From Oscillospiraceae bacterium (GTDB lineage Bacteria; Bacillota; Clostridia; Oscillospirales; Oscillospiraceae), in contig JAFYHU010000012.1 of NCBI GenBank assembly GCA_017538965.1, positions 30,174 to 94,173 of the forward strand: a stretch of 64,000 nucleotides of DNA, in the 5' to 3' direction. Position numbers and translations under genes: made by a program. The notes below the pieces were generated by a model, which was not told where the DNA came from, did not search any database, and saw nothing but the letters and a program-made list of their open reading frames with translations. This document shows, piece by piece, positions 1 to 9,051 of this stretch. The number at the start of each line of letters is the position of its first letter. The first letter of the stretch is position 1.

Positions 1-24
1 GCGGCATACTCCTTTCTGAACACA

Positions 25-46
25 GAGAGGCCCCGAAGGGCCTCTC
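25..46 (-). terminator. Hairpin terminator downstream of the molybdenum hydroxylase gene
   Basis: A perfect 9-bp inverted repeat (GAGAGGCCC / GGGCCTCTC) closes a 4-nt loop about 40 bp past the stop codon of the leftward gene. The trailing T-run is weak, so termination efficiency is uncertain. Confidence 0.6.
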
Positions 47-85
47 CATTATAGCATTGCGATTGCGTTTTGAAAAGGGATTTGC

Positions 86-2839
86 TTACAGCGCCTTGAG
101 GGCCGCGAGCACCTTGTCCGGGGTGGCCGGGATGCGGGTGACGCGGGCACCGGTGGCGTTGAAGATGGCGTTCAGGACGGCCGGGTGCGGAGCATCCAGC
201 GGGGCCTCGCCGCAGCCGGCGGCACCGTAAGGTCCGTTCGGACGGTAGGTCTCGTTGAAGTGCAGCTCGATGTCATCGGGGATGTCCTTGATGTACGGGA
301 TACCGCACTTGAGCAGGCTGGTGTGCTTCGACAGATCTTCGAAGTCCTCAGTCAGCGCAAGGCCGATGCCCTGGGCCAGGCCGCCGTAGAAGTTGCCTTC
401 GACCAGCAGTCTGTTCATGATGGTACCGACATCCGCCACGCAGGTGAACTTCTCAACCTTGACCTTGCCGGTCTGGGTGTCAACGCAGACTTCGGGCAGG
501 AAGATGGTGTACATGTAGGTGGCGAAGGGTTCGCCCTGGGCGGTATCCTGATCGACCGGATGATCGGCGCAGTAGGTGGTAACCCAGTTGCCTTCGACCT
601 TCAGCTTCTTGCCGTCGGCGACCATCTCGTCATAGGTTCTCCAGGAACCGTCGTCCTTCTTCATCTCGGCAAGCAGGGCCTCGGCCGCGAGACGGCAGGC
701 GTTGCCGGACATGACCTGCGAGCGGGAGCCGCCGGCAGGGCCGGAGTTCGGGGTGACCTTGGTGTCGTTCATGACCAGGCGGATCTGCTCGGGCTTGAAG
801 CCGGCCTGACGCAGGGTCTCATGCGCGGAGGTGATGATACCCATATCGGCGCCCTGTCCGTGATCCTCCCAGGAGGCATACATGGTGACCGTGCCGTCCG
901 GATTCAGCTCGGCATAGGCAGAGGACGAGTCAACACCGTCCAGGCCGCAGCCGTAGACACCCAGGGACACGCCGATGCCGTACTTGTAGCGGCCGTCGGA
1001 GGCGGCATTCTTCTCGGCGCAGCGTTTCTTGCCTGCCTCATACAGCGGGCGGGCCTTGTTGAAGAGGTCCTCTTCGCAGTACACATCAGGCGCATAGCCG
1101 GTCGGGATGGTGGTCGCTTCAGAAGCCTTGTAGCAGTTCATCGCGCGCATCTCGAAGGGATCGATGCCCATCTTGGCGGCCAGGCAGTCAATGGCGATCT
1201 CAGAGCCCATGAAGGACTGCGGCGAGCCGTAGGCACGGAAGGCGGAGCCCCAGGCATGGTTCGTGAAGACGGTCTGGCTCTTGTTGCGGATGCTGTTGAT
1301 GCCGTAGCCGGCGCCGGTGAACTGGCTCAGACGCATGGTCAGCAGATCGCCGAACTCGGAGTACGGGCCGTGGTCGACATAGTTGTCGCCCCACAGAGCA
1401 AGCAGCTTGCCCTTCTCGTCGGCGGCCAGCTTGATGTGCATGAAGGCCGGGGAGCGCTTACCGGTGTAGGTGATGTTCTGGAACTGGTTGAAGTTCAGGC
1501 TGACGGGCACGCCGAGAATCTTGGCGGCGGCGCCGATCAGAGCCTCGTTGGTGGGCGAGAACTTGTAGCCGAAGGTACCGCCGGCGTGGTTCTGGACCAG
1601 GCGGAGGTTCTCCATCGGAACGCCGATACCGGCGGCGATCATCGGCATATGCAGGTGGATACCGATGGACTTGGAGTGCACGGTGACCATGCCGTCCTCG
1701 TCAATGTATCCGTAGCCGTTGTCCGGCTCGAGGTGCAGGTGCGGCTGACGCGAGCAGTAGCTCTCGATCTCGACCTGCTGGCCGTCGGGAATGCTGTCCC
1801 AATCGAAGTCCGGCCCCTTGATGCAGTTGGTCTCATAGAAGACGTTCGGGGTGCCCGGGTGAATCTCGATGGCGTCGGGAGCCATGGCATCCAGCGCGCT
1901 CATGTAGGCGGGCAGCTCTTCGATGTCGACCTTGACGGCCTCGGCAGCGGCGCGGGCATGCTCTTCAGTGTCGGCGGCGACGATGGCGATGGCATCACCG
2001 AACTGGAAGATCTTGTCGGAGCAGAGAACCGGACGCTCGAAACCGTCGGTCTTGTTGTGCTTCGGAAGCATGACCAGACCGTTGATCTGGTTGGTGCCGC
2101 CGGCAGCAAGGATGTCCTTGTAGGTGATGACCTTCACGACGCCGGGCATCTTCTCGGCTTCGGAAATGTCAATGTTCTTGATGTTGGCGTGGGAGACCTT
2201 CGCCTGGGTCAGGGCCAGACGCAGGCAGCCGGGCATCTTCAGGGCGTCGTCAGCGCCGAAGTCCCAGGTACCGGTGACTTTCTGTGCGGCGGACGGACGG
2301 ATGTACTTCGTGCCCTTGATGCTGTCGCCGGTGGGCTTGAAGATCAGGTCTTCCTTGCTCATCTCGCCGCGCATGACGGCAGCGGCGGCCATGACGGCGT
2401 CAACGATGGGCTTGTAGCCGGTGCAGCGGCAGAGGTTGCGGGTCTTGTTGAACCAGTCGCGGACCTCTTCGCGGGTGGGGTTCGGATTCTGCTCGAGCAG
2501 AACCTTGGCGCTGATGATGAAGCCCGGGGTGCAGAAGCCGCACTGCGCGCAGCCGAAGGCCATCCAGGCAACCTGCAGGGGATGCATGTCGCTGAGGGTG
2601 CCGACACCCTCGATGGTGGTGATCTCGGCGTTGTCGGGAACCTTGCTCATCTTCACGATGCAGGCCTTGGTGACCTTGCCGTTCATGATGACGTTGCAGG
2701 CGCCGCAGTGACCCTCGCCGCAGCCGATCTTGCAGCCGGTGAGCAGCAGGTGCTCACGCAGCACGGTTGCCAGCGTCTCGTCCTGACACAGGACCAGATT
2801 GCGGGTCACGCCATTGATGACAAGTGTTTTCTTTACCAT
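86..2839 (-). CDS. Molybdenum-dependent aldehyde oxidoreductase / xanthine dehydrogenase family, fused 2Fe-2S and Mo-binding form
   Basis: This 917-aa protein has the single-chain layout of Desulfovibrio Mop-type aldehyde oxidoreductases (about 907 aa). A plant-ferredoxin-like [2Fe-2S] domain carries the ligands CKIGCGEGHCGAC (about residues 36-48). A second [2Fe-2S] domain carries CAQCGFCTPG and CRCTGY (about 97-142). The molybdopterin-binding segments include GGTFGYK, SAFRAYGSPQ and, near the C terminus, GCGEAPLD, whose Glu is the family's catalytic base. It should hydroxylate an aldehyde or N-heterocycle using water and pass electrons through the two clusters, in the cytoplasm. There is no separate FAD subunit. 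The start is set by AGGAGG 7 bp upstream. The substrate cannot be read from sequence. Confidence 0.92.
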   Translation of the reverse strand: MVKKTLVINGVTRNLVLCQDETLATVLREHLLLTGCKIGCGEGHCGACNVIMNGKVTKACIVKMSKVPDNAEITTIEGVGTLSDMHPLQVAWMAFGCAQCGFCTPGFIISAKVLLEQNPNPTREEVRDWFNKTRNLCRCTGYKPIVDAVMAAAAVMRGEMSKEDLIFKPTGDSIKGTKYIRPSAAQKVTGTWDFGADDALKMPGCLRLALTQAKVSHANIKNIDISEAEKMPGVVKVITYKDILAAGGTNQINGLVMLPKHNKTDGFERPVLCSDKIFQFGDAIAIVAADTEEHARAAAEAVKVDIEELPAYMSALDAMAPDAIEIHPGTPNVFYETNCIKGPDFDWDSIPDGQQVEIESYCSRQPHLHLEPDNGYGYIDEDGMVTVHSKSIGIHLHMPMIAAGIGVPMENLRLVQNHAGGTFGYKFSPTNEALIGAAAKILGVPVSLNFNQFQNITYTGKRSPAFMHIKLAADEKGKLLALWGDNYVDHGPYSEFGDLLTMRLSQFTGAGYGINSIRNKSQTVFTNHAWGSAFRAYGSPQSFMGSEIAIDCLAAKMGIDPFEMRAMNCYKASEATTIPTGYAPDVYCEEDLFNKARPLYEAGKKRCAEKNAASDGRYKYGIGVSLGVYGCGLDGVDSSSAYAELNPDGTVTMYASWEDHGQGADMGIITSAHETLRQAGFKPEQIRLVMNDTKVTPNSGPAGGSRSQVMSGNACRLAAEALLAEMKKDDGSWRTYDEMVADGKKLKVEGNWVTTYCADHPVDQDTAQGEPFATYMYTIFLPEVCVDTQTGKVKVEKFTCVADVGTIMNRLLVEGNFYGGLAQGIGLALTEDFEDLSKHTSLLKCGIPYIKDIPDDIELHFNETYRPNGPYGAAGCGEAPLDAPHPAVLNAIFNATGARVTRIPATPDKVLAALKAL

Positions 2840-2899
2840 GTTTGCCTCCTGAAAAAATTAATTTCTTTATATATTGCTCCCAAAATCGGGGTTATGCGC

Positions 2900-3169
2900 T
2901 TATTCGTGACCGTGACCGTGGTCATGGTCATGCTCCCGGCCGTGGTCGGCGCCTTTGCCGGTAATATCCTGGACGCGCTCTATGCCGCGGGGGGTAAAGA
3001 AGACAATCTGCGAAACGCTTCCGTCCATGTTCTCGCCGCTCAGCTTCAGGAAGTTCGCGGTTTCGTAATAGTCAATCGGGAGCTCGCGGCGATAAACCTT
3101 GCCGGTTCTGTCGTCCTTGACCTCTACCGTAATCATGGTCGCGCTCAGTTCAAATACTTCTTCGTCCAT
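2900..3169 (-). CDS. Small protein with His-rich C-terminal tail, upstream of the Mo enzyme
   Basis: This 89-aa protein lies 60 bp upstream of the Mo hydroxylase on the same strand, so the two are probably co-transcribed. The body looks like a small alpha/beta fold. The last 15 or so residues are almost all His, Asp, Glu and Gly (HDHDHGHGHE), a typical metal-binding tail. It may be a metal or cofactor chaperone for the enzyme, but the family is not recognised. Confidence 0.7.
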   Translation of the reverse strand: MDEEVFELSATMITVEVKDDRTGKVYRRELPIDYYETANFLKLSGENMDGSVSQIVFFTPRGIERVQDITGKGADHGREHDHDHGHGHE

Positions 3170-3343
3170 TCCAGCTCTCTTCCTCCATACGTTCGGATCA
3201 TATATATTTTACCGCAGAGGGTGCCGCTTTTCAAATTACATCCAAAAACAATTCGTAGAAAATACAGAAGAAATTTGTTCAAGCTGCACAAATCATGTCC
3301 TGCAATTCAGTCAATTTGTCAAAAGACCCGGGAAAGAAAAATA

Positions 3344-3352
3344 TGGTATACT
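3344..3352 (+). promoter_or_regulatory. Extended -10 promoter for the GTPase gene
   Basis: TGGTATACT is an extended -10 (TGn plus TATACT) about 55 bp upstream of the GTPase ATG, in the divergent intergenic region. No good -35 box sits at the matching distance, which is tolerated by extended -10 promoters. Confidence 0.4.
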
Positions 3353-3407
3353 GAGGAGAAAAAAGGGCAGGCCGGGAGGCAACGTCAGGAAGGAAGGACA
3401 GAGAAGC

Positions 3408-4469
3408 ATGAAAAAATTCGCCGTATTCAGCGGCTTTCTCGGCGCAGGCAAGACCACGGCCATGATGGCCCTGATCGACTATTACAGCGCGCATTACGCA
3501 AAAGCAGCCATGATCTCCAACGATTTGGGTACGGGCGTAACGCTGGCGGATCACCGGCTGGCGCAGCTGAGAGGCTGCGAAGCCTTCCAGATCACCGGCG
3601 AATGCATCTGCTTCTGTCACGATGTGCTGATCGAGCGTCTGAACGCCTGCTTCGACGATGGCTGTGAGCTCGTGGTCTCCGACATTCCCGGTTTTGGTGT
3701 CGGCGCGCAGGAGCATGTCTACCACGGCCTGAGTGAGAACCGTTTCGACGGCTTTTCCCTCGCGCCCTTCACCGTGCTGATCGAGCCCCGGAATCTGGCA
3801 CTGCTGCGGAGCGGTCAGGCCGGAGAGATGGGTACTATCCTGGATGCCCAGCTCCGGGAAGCGGATCTCATCGTGCTCAGCAAATGCGAGCTGCTGGATG
3901 CCGGGGAGCGCGACGCCGCTCTGCAGTGGCTGGCAGAACGGTATCCCCGGACGGAGCAGCTCGCGATCAGCGCCGCGACGGGGCTGGGGCTGGACGCACT
4001 GTCCCGCGCCCTGCGCGAGGAGGCGGCTTCGCTCCGCCGTCCGGAGATCGACTATGACGACGCCGATCTTCAGAACGCGATGGACAGCCTGAGCGAATAC
4101 TATCTTCAATACCGTGCCGTGGTCTGCTGCAACAGCTTTGACGGCAGCGCCTACCTGCTCACGCTGGCAGAGGCGCTGCGATCCGCAATCCAGGATGCCG
4201 GCGGGGAAATTCCGCACCTCAAGCTTCTGGCCTGGGGTCCGGAGGGCGATTACGGCAAGGCGGATCTGCTGGGCACGGATCGGCCGATCGAGCTCCCGCA
4301 CCGCTTCACGGAGCCCTGCACCGATCTGGCAGTCATCCTCAACGCCAGCGCCGTCTGTCCGGACGAGACGCTGGACCGGCTGATCGGCGAGACGGTAAAA
4401 GCAGTATCCGAGCGCTTTCAGCTCGAGCTGACGCTGTTCAGAAAAGACCACTTCGGATTGGGGGAATAG
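3408..4469 (+). CDS. CobW/G3E-type P-loop GTPase, putative metallocofactor insertion factor
   Basis: This 353-aa protein has a P-loop, SGFLGAGKTT, at residues 7-16, a cysteine cluster (CICFC) where COG0523 proteins carry their metal-binding CxCC, and a DIPGFG switch-like element. G3E GTPases deliver metals or cofactors to enzymes. It sits 1 bp before a radical SAM gene and opposite a molybdenum enzyme, so a role in maturing that enzyme is a reasonable inference. The ATG follows AAGGAAGGA. An upstream in-frame extension lacks a ribosome binding site and was not used. Confidence 0.8.
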   Translation: MKKFAVFSGFLGAGKTTAMMALIDYYSAHYAKAAMISNDLGTGVTLADHRLAQLRGCEAFQITGECICFCHDVLIERLNACFDDGCELVVSDIPGFGVGAQEHVYHGLSENRFDGFSLAPFTVLIEPRNLALLRSGQAGEMGTILDAQLREADLIVLSKCELLDAGERDAALQWLAERYPRTEQLAISAATGLGLDALSRALREEAASLRRPEIDYDDADLQNAMDSLSEYYLQYRAVVCCNSFDGSAYLLTLAEALRSAIQDAGGEIPHLKLLAWGPEGDYGKADLLGTDRPIELPHRFTEPCTDLAVILNASAVCPDETLDRLIGETVKAVSERFQLELTLFRKDHFGLGE

Positions 4470-4470
4470 G

Positions 4471-5754
4471 ATGGAGACGCCGATTCGGGAGATCCGCTCC
4501 GTCTGCCCGGTCTGTCTGAAAAACCTGCCTGCCGTGCTTCTGCGGGACGGGACGGGACGCGTAAGCCTGGAGAAGAGCTGTCCGAAACACGGACGCTTCC
4601 GCGTACCTGTCTGGGAGGGTCTGCTGGACTGGGACGCATGGACTGCGGGCAGGCTGCCGCTGGGCGCGGACGAGGGGCTTTGCTGCCCGGAAAACTGCGG
4701 CATCTGCGCCGAGCACGAGATCGGCACGTGTTGCGCCCTGCTGGAGGTGACGAAGCGCTGCAACCTGCACTGCCGCTTCTGCTTTGCCGACGGCGGCGCA
4801 TCGGAGGATGAGCCGTCTCTTAACGAGCTCAAGACCGCGATCCGCGATATCGTACGGCAGTGCGGACAGCCGCTTCTGCAACTCTCCGGCGGAGAACCCA
4901 CGCTGCGCGACGACCTCGACGAGCTGGTGCGCTTTGCGAAGGAGGCAGGCTGCAGCTATGTGCAGCTCAACACCAACGGTCTGCGTCTCGCGCGGGAGCC
5001 GGACTACGCCCGGAGGCTGGCGGACGCCGGGCTGGACATTGTCTTCCTGCAGTTTGACGGCACGCGGAACGAGATTTATGAAACGCTGCGCGGCGCGCCC
5101 CTGCTGGAAGTCAAAGAGGAGGCGATCCGCGTCTGCTCTGAGCTGCGCATCGGCGTCACGCTGGTGCCGACGGTGGTCCGGGGCGTCAACGACGGCAATC
5201 TGGGCGAGCTGATCCGGCTGGCCTGCAAGCTTGCCCCGGGCGTGCGCGGCATTCATTTCCAGCCCGTGTCCTGGTTCGGCCGCTGCCCCGGGACGCCCGG
5301 AGAAGAGGACCGCTACACCCTCGACCGGCTCATGGCGGATATCAGCAACCAGGCAGGCATCCCTGTCGAGAGCTTCATGCCCTCGCGCTGCGACCATCCG
5401 CTCTGCGGCTTTCACGCCGACTTTCTCATCAACCCGAAAGGCGGCCTGCGTCCGCTTAGTTCGATCACGCACTCGTCCCGCAGCCGCGGCTGCGCCAGGG
5501 ACAACCGGGAGTATGTCGCCCGGCACTGGCGGCGTGCGTCGGAGGAACCTGCGCCGGCGGAGGACTTCTCGGAGGAGATGGATTTTGACACCTTCCTGTA
5601 CCGCCTGCGTCACGAGAGTCTGAGCCTGTCGGCCATGGCCTTCCAGGATGCCATGAACCTGAACATCGAGCGTCTGCACAGCTGCAGCCTGCACGTCTAC
5701 GACCGGGGGAAAATCAAACCCTTCTGCGCCAAATACCTCACGGCGATAAAGTAA
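4471..5754 (+). CDS. Radical SAM protein with N-terminal rubredoxin-like zinc site (TrsS/MJ0619-like)
   Basis: This 427-aa protein begins with a CPVC...CPKHG zinc-ribbon-like module (residues 12-40). The radical SAM motif CNLHCRFC (about 95-102) should bind the SAM-cleaving [4Fe-4S] cluster. LQLSGGEPTLR follows as the SAM-binding GGE motif. The C-terminal third has further cysteines (CDHPLCGF, CSLHVYDRGKIKPFC) that could hold auxiliary clusters. The layout matches the branch containing MJ0619 and the TrsS (seleno)proteins often found beside Mop-type hydroxylases. It is coupled to the GTPase gene. The substrate is unknown; cofactor modification is inferred. Confidence 0.85.
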   Translation: METPIREIRSVCPVCLKNLPAVLLRDGTGRVSLEKSCPKHGRFRVPVWEGLLDWDAWTAGRLPLGADEGLCCPENCGICAEHEIGTCCALLEVTKRCNLHCRFCFADGGASEDEPSLNELKTAIRDIVRQCGQPLLQLSGGEPTLRDDLDELVRFAKEAGCSYVQLNTNGLRLAREPDYARRLADAGLDIVFLQFDGTRNEIYETLRGAPLLEVKEEAIRVCSELRIGVTLVPTVVRGVNDGNLGELIRLACKLAPGVRGIHFQPVSWFGRCPGTPGEEDRYTLDRLMADISNQAGIPVESFMPSRCDHPLCGFHADFLINPKGGLRPLSSITHSSRSRGCARDNREYVARHWRRASEEPAPAEDFSEEMDFDTFLYRLRHESLSLSAMAFQDAMNLNIERLHSCSLHVYDRGKIKPFCAKYLTAIK

Positions 5755-5776
5755 GCGGATGCCGCCTTTTGCCGAC

Positions 5777-5818
5777 AAGAAACCGGAAACCCTTTCGGAC
5801 CTCCGGTTTCTTATTTCG
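5777..5818. terminator. Bidirectional terminator between convergent genes
   Basis: AAGAAACCGG and CCGGTTTCTT form a 10-bp stem between the radical SAM gene (+) and the DUF364-like gene (-). A-rich and T-rich edges on both sides suggest it serves both directions. Confidence 0.75.
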
Positions 5819-5839
5819 GCTGACGGGGAATTTCTCCCG

Positions 5840-6601
5840 TTATTTGGAATATACGATCCTTCTGCCGCCGCGGAAAATCTCGCGGTGTGCGGCCTGCGCA
5901 ACAAGCGCTCTCGTCAGATTCCGATCCGTCACGTAAAAGCCGGCGATCGAGTCCACACCGTACCGGAACAGCAGCGGCGTGATTGGCGAGGACGGCCCGA
6001 CCAGGATCGACTTTGCGTTCTCCGTGAGCGTCAGCAGGCGCGGGAGAGTCTTGTTCGTCAGCGTCATGCCGGTGATGAAGACGAAGTCCTGCTCCGGAAG
6101 CAGGTACTCACAGGCGGAGTCCAGATAGTCGTCGCCCTCCGGTTCCCGCTCCAGAATCGAGAGCTCGCATTTTCCGCTGAGCTGTTTCTCAACATAGGGG
6201 AAGTGCCCGATCACCGCGACCTTTTTCCCGAGCAGGCTCTCCAGCGGCTCGTCGAAGATGCTCTCCCCTGCGCCGCCTTTGGCATCTTCTGCCGTCTGCG
6301 CAAGCCCGAGTCCGGCCATCTTATCCGGCGAATTGAACCAGGCATTCACTGCCGCCATACCCACAGACGCACGCAGCATGTCCCAGGACCTGACCCCGGC
6401 GGCCACGTCCCGCAGACTCCTGCCGATATACGGTCCGTCCGTGAGGCCGCTCGCGCTGCTCCCCTGAAAGGTCACGGCGATCCCCGCGTATTCTCCCGCG
6501 CGCACATAGGTCCAGTTCAGGCCAATGATGCAGTCCTCAACGACGGGCTCCGCCGGGATGCTCTCAATCAACGCATCGTACAGGTCCCAGGCCTTGCTCA
6601 T
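5840..6601 (-). CDS. DUF4213/DUF364-like protein, putative metal-chelate-binding
   Basis: This 253-aa protein resembles the DUF4213-DUF364 family: an enolase-N-like N-terminal part (VTFQGSS, GRSLRDVA) and a Rossmann-like C-terminal part (KVAVIGHFPYVEKQL, FVFITGMTLTNKTL, ILVGPSSPITP). Members often sit beside molybdate or tungstate and metallocofactor genes and are thought to handle metal chelates. Convergence with the Mo/radical SAM cluster fits that role. The ATG with GGGAGGA 8 bp upstream is preferred over an upstream TTG. Confidence 0.75.
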   Translation of the reverse strand: MSKAWDLYDALIESIPAEPVVEDCIIGLNWTYVRAGEYAGIAVTFQGSSASGLTDGPYIGRSLRDVAAGVRSWDMLRASVGMAAVNAWFNSPDKMAGLGLAQTAEDAKGGAGESIFDEPLESLLGKKVAVIGHFPYVEKQLSGKCELSILEREPEGDDYLDSACEYLLPEQDFVFITGMTLTNKTLPRLLTLTENAKSILVGPSSPITPLLFRYGVDSIAGFYVTDRNLTRALVAQAAHREIFRGGRRIVYSK

Positions 6602-6677
6602 GGAATATTCCTCCCGTTTCAAAAGATCATCTGTTCAGGTACGTCGGATTTTTTCGAACGCCCGGTCACAGCAAACT

Positions 6678-7502
6678 TCAAAATACACAGGTGAACCCGG
6701 CGGAGATCTGCCGGATCTGCTCTCCCAGCCGCTGCCGGAGGAAAGCGAAGGCGTGCTCGCCCGTGCAGTGCCCCGTCAGGATCTGCGAGATGCCGCTGTC
6801 GGCAAGCTCATCGGCGAGCACGGACAACTCTGCATCCGTCAGTTTATAAAGATGCAGGCCGCCCACATAGGCGTACACGTTTCTCTCTCCCAGCATTTCC
6901 CGCACATCCGTCAGGATGTTTTTCACGCCGGTATGGGAACAGCTGTTAAATACGACCAGCCCTTTTTCCGTTTCTATGACCAGGCTTTGCTCATGGGCAA
7001 AATCCTCCGGGCGAACGCGGCCGTTCTCCATGACGAACAGCTCGCTTCGCCGCGCGATCTGCGTATAGTCGGCCGCGCGGTGCGGCAGCAGCCAGATTCC
7101 CTCGTCCACTTGAAAGACGCCGCTCACAAAACGAATCCGGTCGGCAAAGCGCGAAAGCGTTCCCTCGCGGATCCCGTTGTAGCGGAGAACGCCGTCCCTG
7201 ATGCCGAAGCAGTTCTCCCGGCAGCCCTTGCGAAGAAGGAATTCCGCGCGGTCGTTACAGGCAAAAAAGGCCTCCATCCCGTCCGCGTGATCATAATGAG
7301 CATGGGACAGAATTCCGACGTCGACCTCCGGAAGATCTGTCTGCAGCGTCGCGGCGTTTCGGACAAACTGCCCGCTTTCGCCGGTGTCCAGCAGGATCTT
7401 CCGGCCGTCCGCCTCGATCAGGATGCTCAGCCCCCACTCGCAGATCAGTCCTTCCGGCGCAATGTTGTCGATCAGCACCGTTATTTTCAGGTTCTTAATC
7501 AC
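6678..7502 (-). CDS. MBL-fold metallo-hydrolase (dihydropterin-PRPP-like branch)
   Basis: This 274-aa metallo-beta-lactamase-fold protein has the metal-binding SHAHYDHADG motif (about residues 66-75), an early LLDTGESG element and a later FNSCSHTG plus LTGHCTGE. This spacing is typical of the branch containing MJ0301 (dihydropteroate-related synthase), which is usually 250-280 aa. It hydrolyses or transfers on an unknown substrate, probably with two zinc or iron ions. It lies 76 bp upstream of the DUF364-like gene on the same strand. Confidence 0.8.
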   Translation of the reverse strand: MIKNLKITVLIDNIAPEGLICEWGLSILIEADGRKILLDTGESGQFVRNAATLQTDLPEVDVGILSHAHYDHADGMEAFFACNDRAEFLLRKGCRENCFGIRDGVLRYNGIREGTLSRFADRIRFVSGVFQVDEGIWLLPHRAADYTQIARRSELFVMENGRVRPEDFAHEQSLVIETEKGLVVFNSCSHTGVKNILTDVREMLGERNVYAYVGGLHLYKLTDAELSVLADELADSGISQILTGHCTGEHAFAFLRQRLGEQIRQISAGFTCVF

Positions 7503-7592
7503 AGTTTCCTCTCCTCATGAGATTCGTTCGCTTCATCCCGCTTTTCCGCTGTGTCTGCGGTTTCCCGGTCACTGTCGCGGCTGTTTTTTCAA

Positions 7593-8459
7593 CTATCTGC
7601 CGTTCAGTCCCTCCGTTATCTGCTTGAAGAAATCCGCGCTCCACAAAGCAAGTGAAGCGGTATCTTTGATAAACGGGCGGACATCCTCTTTTGCCTGCGT
7701 GTAGTCGATCTCGTCAAAGCGGGCGCAGAGCAGCCTCCTGGCGTCTACAATGGTGAAGGGATTCTCTTCCTTCCACGCATCCGATTGCACCAGCCGTGCT
7801 TTCAAGTGCTCTGTATTGAGCGCTGCGCCGCGGGAAAGATAAAACACGTAATCGTACAGGTCTCTGCCTTTTACACGGCGTTTCCATGCGCGGCAAATCA
7901 CCGCATGTGCCTTTCCTGCAAACAGGGATGGCATATCGTAGAGGGCAATATCATACGGAGCGGGAAGCAGCCGGTATTTATGGTCGAAAGAAGCTCCGGC
8001 CGGGGGATTGGTATCTACCTCAAACTTGATCTTGATCTTCTCGCTTTCCGGAATCCCTGCCGCTGCCGGGTCAGAGGCATAGAACAGCAGCATGTGTTCT
8101 TTCGTGTTTCCCTTCAAAAAGGCAGATCGTATTGCGGACTCCTTCGTTTTCTCTTTTTCTGCGATCTCCACATTCAGTCCGTAGGATGCCACTTCTTTTC
8201 TCAATGTCGGGAAATAGTCCGCCAATTCAAACGTGGGGTCCGGCGTCACCAGCGAGAAATCCAAATCCTCGGAAAATCGATCCAGACCATAAAAAATCCG
8301 CAGCGCAGTTCCGCCATAGAAGGCGGCTTTCTGGAAGAATCCTGCGCGGGACAGCCCGCAGAGAACGATCTCCTGCATGATCTCCTTCACTGCGTTTTTC
8401 TTGTCGGTCAGCCCGTCGGCATGATATTGGTTCAGCATTTCCGTGAGAACACTATTCAT
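7593..8459 (-). CDS. abiEii: AbiEii-type nucleotidyltransferase toxin (type IV toxin-antitoxin)
   Basis: This 288-aa protein has the AbiEii/AbiGii nucleotidyltransferase signature: FYGGTALRIFYGLDRFSEDLDFSL (given here only as positions about 44-67), with the GG and the D-x-D metal-binding pair in SEDLDF. In other bacteria AbiEii stops growth of phage-infected cells by transferring nucleotides, and it is restrained by AbiEi without direct protein contact. Its start overlaps the antitoxin stop by 4 bp, so the pair is translationally coupled. It lies outside the integrase and therefore probably belongs to the host. Confidence 0.88.
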   Translation of the reverse strand: MNSVLTEMLNQYHADGLTDKKNAVKEIMQEIVLCGLSRAGFFQKAAFYGGTALRIFYGLDRFSEDLDFSLVTPDPTFELADYFPTLRKEVASYGLNVEIAEKEKTKESAIRSAFLKGNTKEHMLLFYASDPAAAGIPESEKIKIKFEVDTNPPAGASFDHKYRLLPAPYDIALYDMPSLFAGKAHAVICRAWKRRVKGRDLYDYVFYLSRGAALNTEHLKARLVQSDAWKEENPFTIVDARRLLCARFDEIDYTQAKEDVRPFIKDTASLALWSADFFKQITEGLNGR

Positions 8460-9043
8460 CTCATATTCCTCCGCAGGTACTTCATCAGATACTTCAGATT
8501 ATTGCTGTGGTACTTGTCTCCGATCTGCAGTATGCCATTTGTATCGAGCTTTGCAAACTCTTCGCTGTCGATCCGCAGATCTTCAAAGAGCATTCTTTCG
8601 ATCTCTCGCTGGCTTGTCACCGGCGGCATTGTGTAGAGCTTATCGCACAGCGCCTTTTCCGGGTTCGCAATCCGGTATATATAGCCGTTTTCTTTCTTGA
8701 GCACAACACCGAAGGGATAAGCATCGGGAGGCACATCGCGGTAGGTGAATCGGCCGAAATGGTTTTCCACTTCCTTCGCCTTTTTCTTGTCGAACGTGGC
8801 GGATGCATACGTGTAAACCGCTTCGGGTATCAGCCCATAGACCGACAGAGCATACTCGAACGACAGATACGACGGTCCGAATATTGCTCCCGCAAGGCAG
8901 TATCCCGGTACATTTCCGTCTGTCTCATAGACGCCGCGGGTAAGCGGGTACAGTTCGCCGCATCTCTTCATTCTCAATATCTTGCCCGCCGGATCGCTGT
9001 ACTTGCGGAGCTGATCCATGAGCATCGATGTTGAAACAATCAT
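8456..9043 (-). CDS. abiEi: AbiEi-type antitoxin and transcriptional regulator
   Basis: This 195-aa protein begins with a winged-helix segment (MLMDQLRKYSDPAGKILRMK) that recognises DNA in AbiEi proteins. The C-terminal antitoxin domain ends in many basic residues (LKYLMKYLRRNMR). ATG at 9043 is preferred over an in-frame TTG 15 bp upstream because GGAGG lies 8 bp before it. The gene precedes and overlaps the toxin gene, the normal order for abiE operons. The palindrome over its promoter implies autoregulation. Confidence 0.85.
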   Translation of the reverse strand: MIVSTSMLMDQLRKYSDPAGKILRMKRCGELYPLTRGVYETDGNVPGYCLAGAIFGPSYLSFEYALSVYGLIPEAVYTYASATFDKKKAKEVENHFGRFTYRDVPPDAYPFGVVLKKENGYIYRIANPEKALCDKLYTMPPVTSQREIERMLFEDLRIDSEEFAKLDTNGILQIGDKYHSNNLKYLMKYLRRNMR

Positions 9044-9051
9044 TATAATCG

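Noticed and set aside
185-3667. Very long open frame on the plus strand opposite the Mo hydroxylase
   Set aside because: It is antisense to a gene with clear motifs, has no family features, and arises from GC-rich codon structure on the opposite strand.
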